A DNA stretch of 64,000 nt, from contig JBAZXZ010000005.1 in the NCBI GenBank assembly GCA_041659565.1, positions 74,889-138,888 of the forward strand, written 5' to 3'. The notes beneath the pieces were generated by a model. It did not search any database and had not been told where the DNA came from. It worked only from the letters and a program-made list of their open reading frames with translations. This stretch comes from Altimarinus sp041659565. GTDB lineage: Bacteria > Patescibacteriota > Gracilibacteria > BD1-5 > UBA6164. Of the stretch, positions 63,852-64,000 are shown one piece after another. Position 1 is the first letter of the stretch. Each line of letters begins with the position of its first letter. The position numbers and the translations under genes were made by a program.

Positions 63852-64000
63852 TAATTAGCATTTAAAGTTAATAATTTTTGAATATTTCCCAAATAATTTA
63901 TTAATTGTTCGTAATTATATGAAAAAAAATTTTTTTTCAAAATTAAATTGAATTATTTTGATAAAAAAAATTGAAATTTATAAAAAGTATGTATACTAAT
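63852..64000. other. AT-rich region upstream of the LCP gene
   Basis: 149 bases without an ORF; holds the presumed promoter of the LCP-PBP operon on the minus strand. No clear repeats are visible. Confidence 0.3.

Noticed and set aside
1..64000. Many short genes or pseudogenes broken by TGA
   Set aside because: Breaks fall at conserved glycines in nearly all genes, which is recoding, not decay.

Overview
The window comes from a strongly AT-rich bacterium that reads UGA as an amino acid. Nearly every gene is interrupted by in-frame TGA, always where the family expects glycine: P-loops such as GPTGSGKS, the RuvC and Hsp70 glycines, and the Nudix box. Only TAA and TAG end genes. Recent duplicates inside the window swap GGA and TGA at aligned positions, which independently shows UGA = glycine. 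This is translation table 25 and points to the candidate phyla radiation, either Ca. Absconditabacteria (SR1) or Gracilibacteria (BD1-5). All coordinates below use this code. Ribosome binding sites are almost absent, and most starts follow an AT-rich leader.

Layout. 1-2640: a secreted beta-propeller protein, then a long hairpin. 2645-8456: a compact translation block (infA-rpmJ-rpsM-rpsK-rpsD-rpoA-rplQ-rplM-rpsI-rpsL-rpsG-rpmA) with AT-rich iterated spacers. 8600-20000: type IV prepilins, a GT26 glycosyltransferase, a TrmB-like regulator, a MazG-APT fusion, ung, a sugar-nucleotide/M23 envelope pair, ruvC and miaA. 20335-30472: clpB, def, an RluA-type pseudouridine synthase, a HAD hydrolase, comM, dcd, a DUF4143-type ATPase and a HepT/MntA toxin-antitoxin pair.

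30691-41782: accessory proteins. These are a PKD-repeat protein, a kinase-like protein with an unknown partner, a prepilin-FecR-LamG hybrid, two neighbouring genes with 21-nt coding repeats, and a minimal Hsp70. 41923-54745: the most unusual stretch. Two tightly coupled cassettes each pair an HPr-kinase-like P-loop module with sugar-pathway genes. The first is KdsB-like, HPrK-like, Kdo-transferase-like and HD hydrolase. The second is APH-HPrK fusion, HAD-FAD mutase fusion and glycosyltransferase-like. Between them lie a U32-like/radical SAM pair and a decaying region of duplicated hicBA, fic, small repeated ORFs and a Nudix gene.

54791-63851, all minus strand: dut, gpsA, a sortase, a PilB-type ATPase, a class A penicillin-binding protein and an LCP ligase. 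Together these describe a peptidoglycan-walled cell with sortase anchoring, LCP-dependent glycopolymer attachment and type IV pili. Interspersed GTCAT...ATGAC inverted repeats sit in about ten intergenic spaces. I see no rRNA, tRNA, CRISPR array or transposase in the window.
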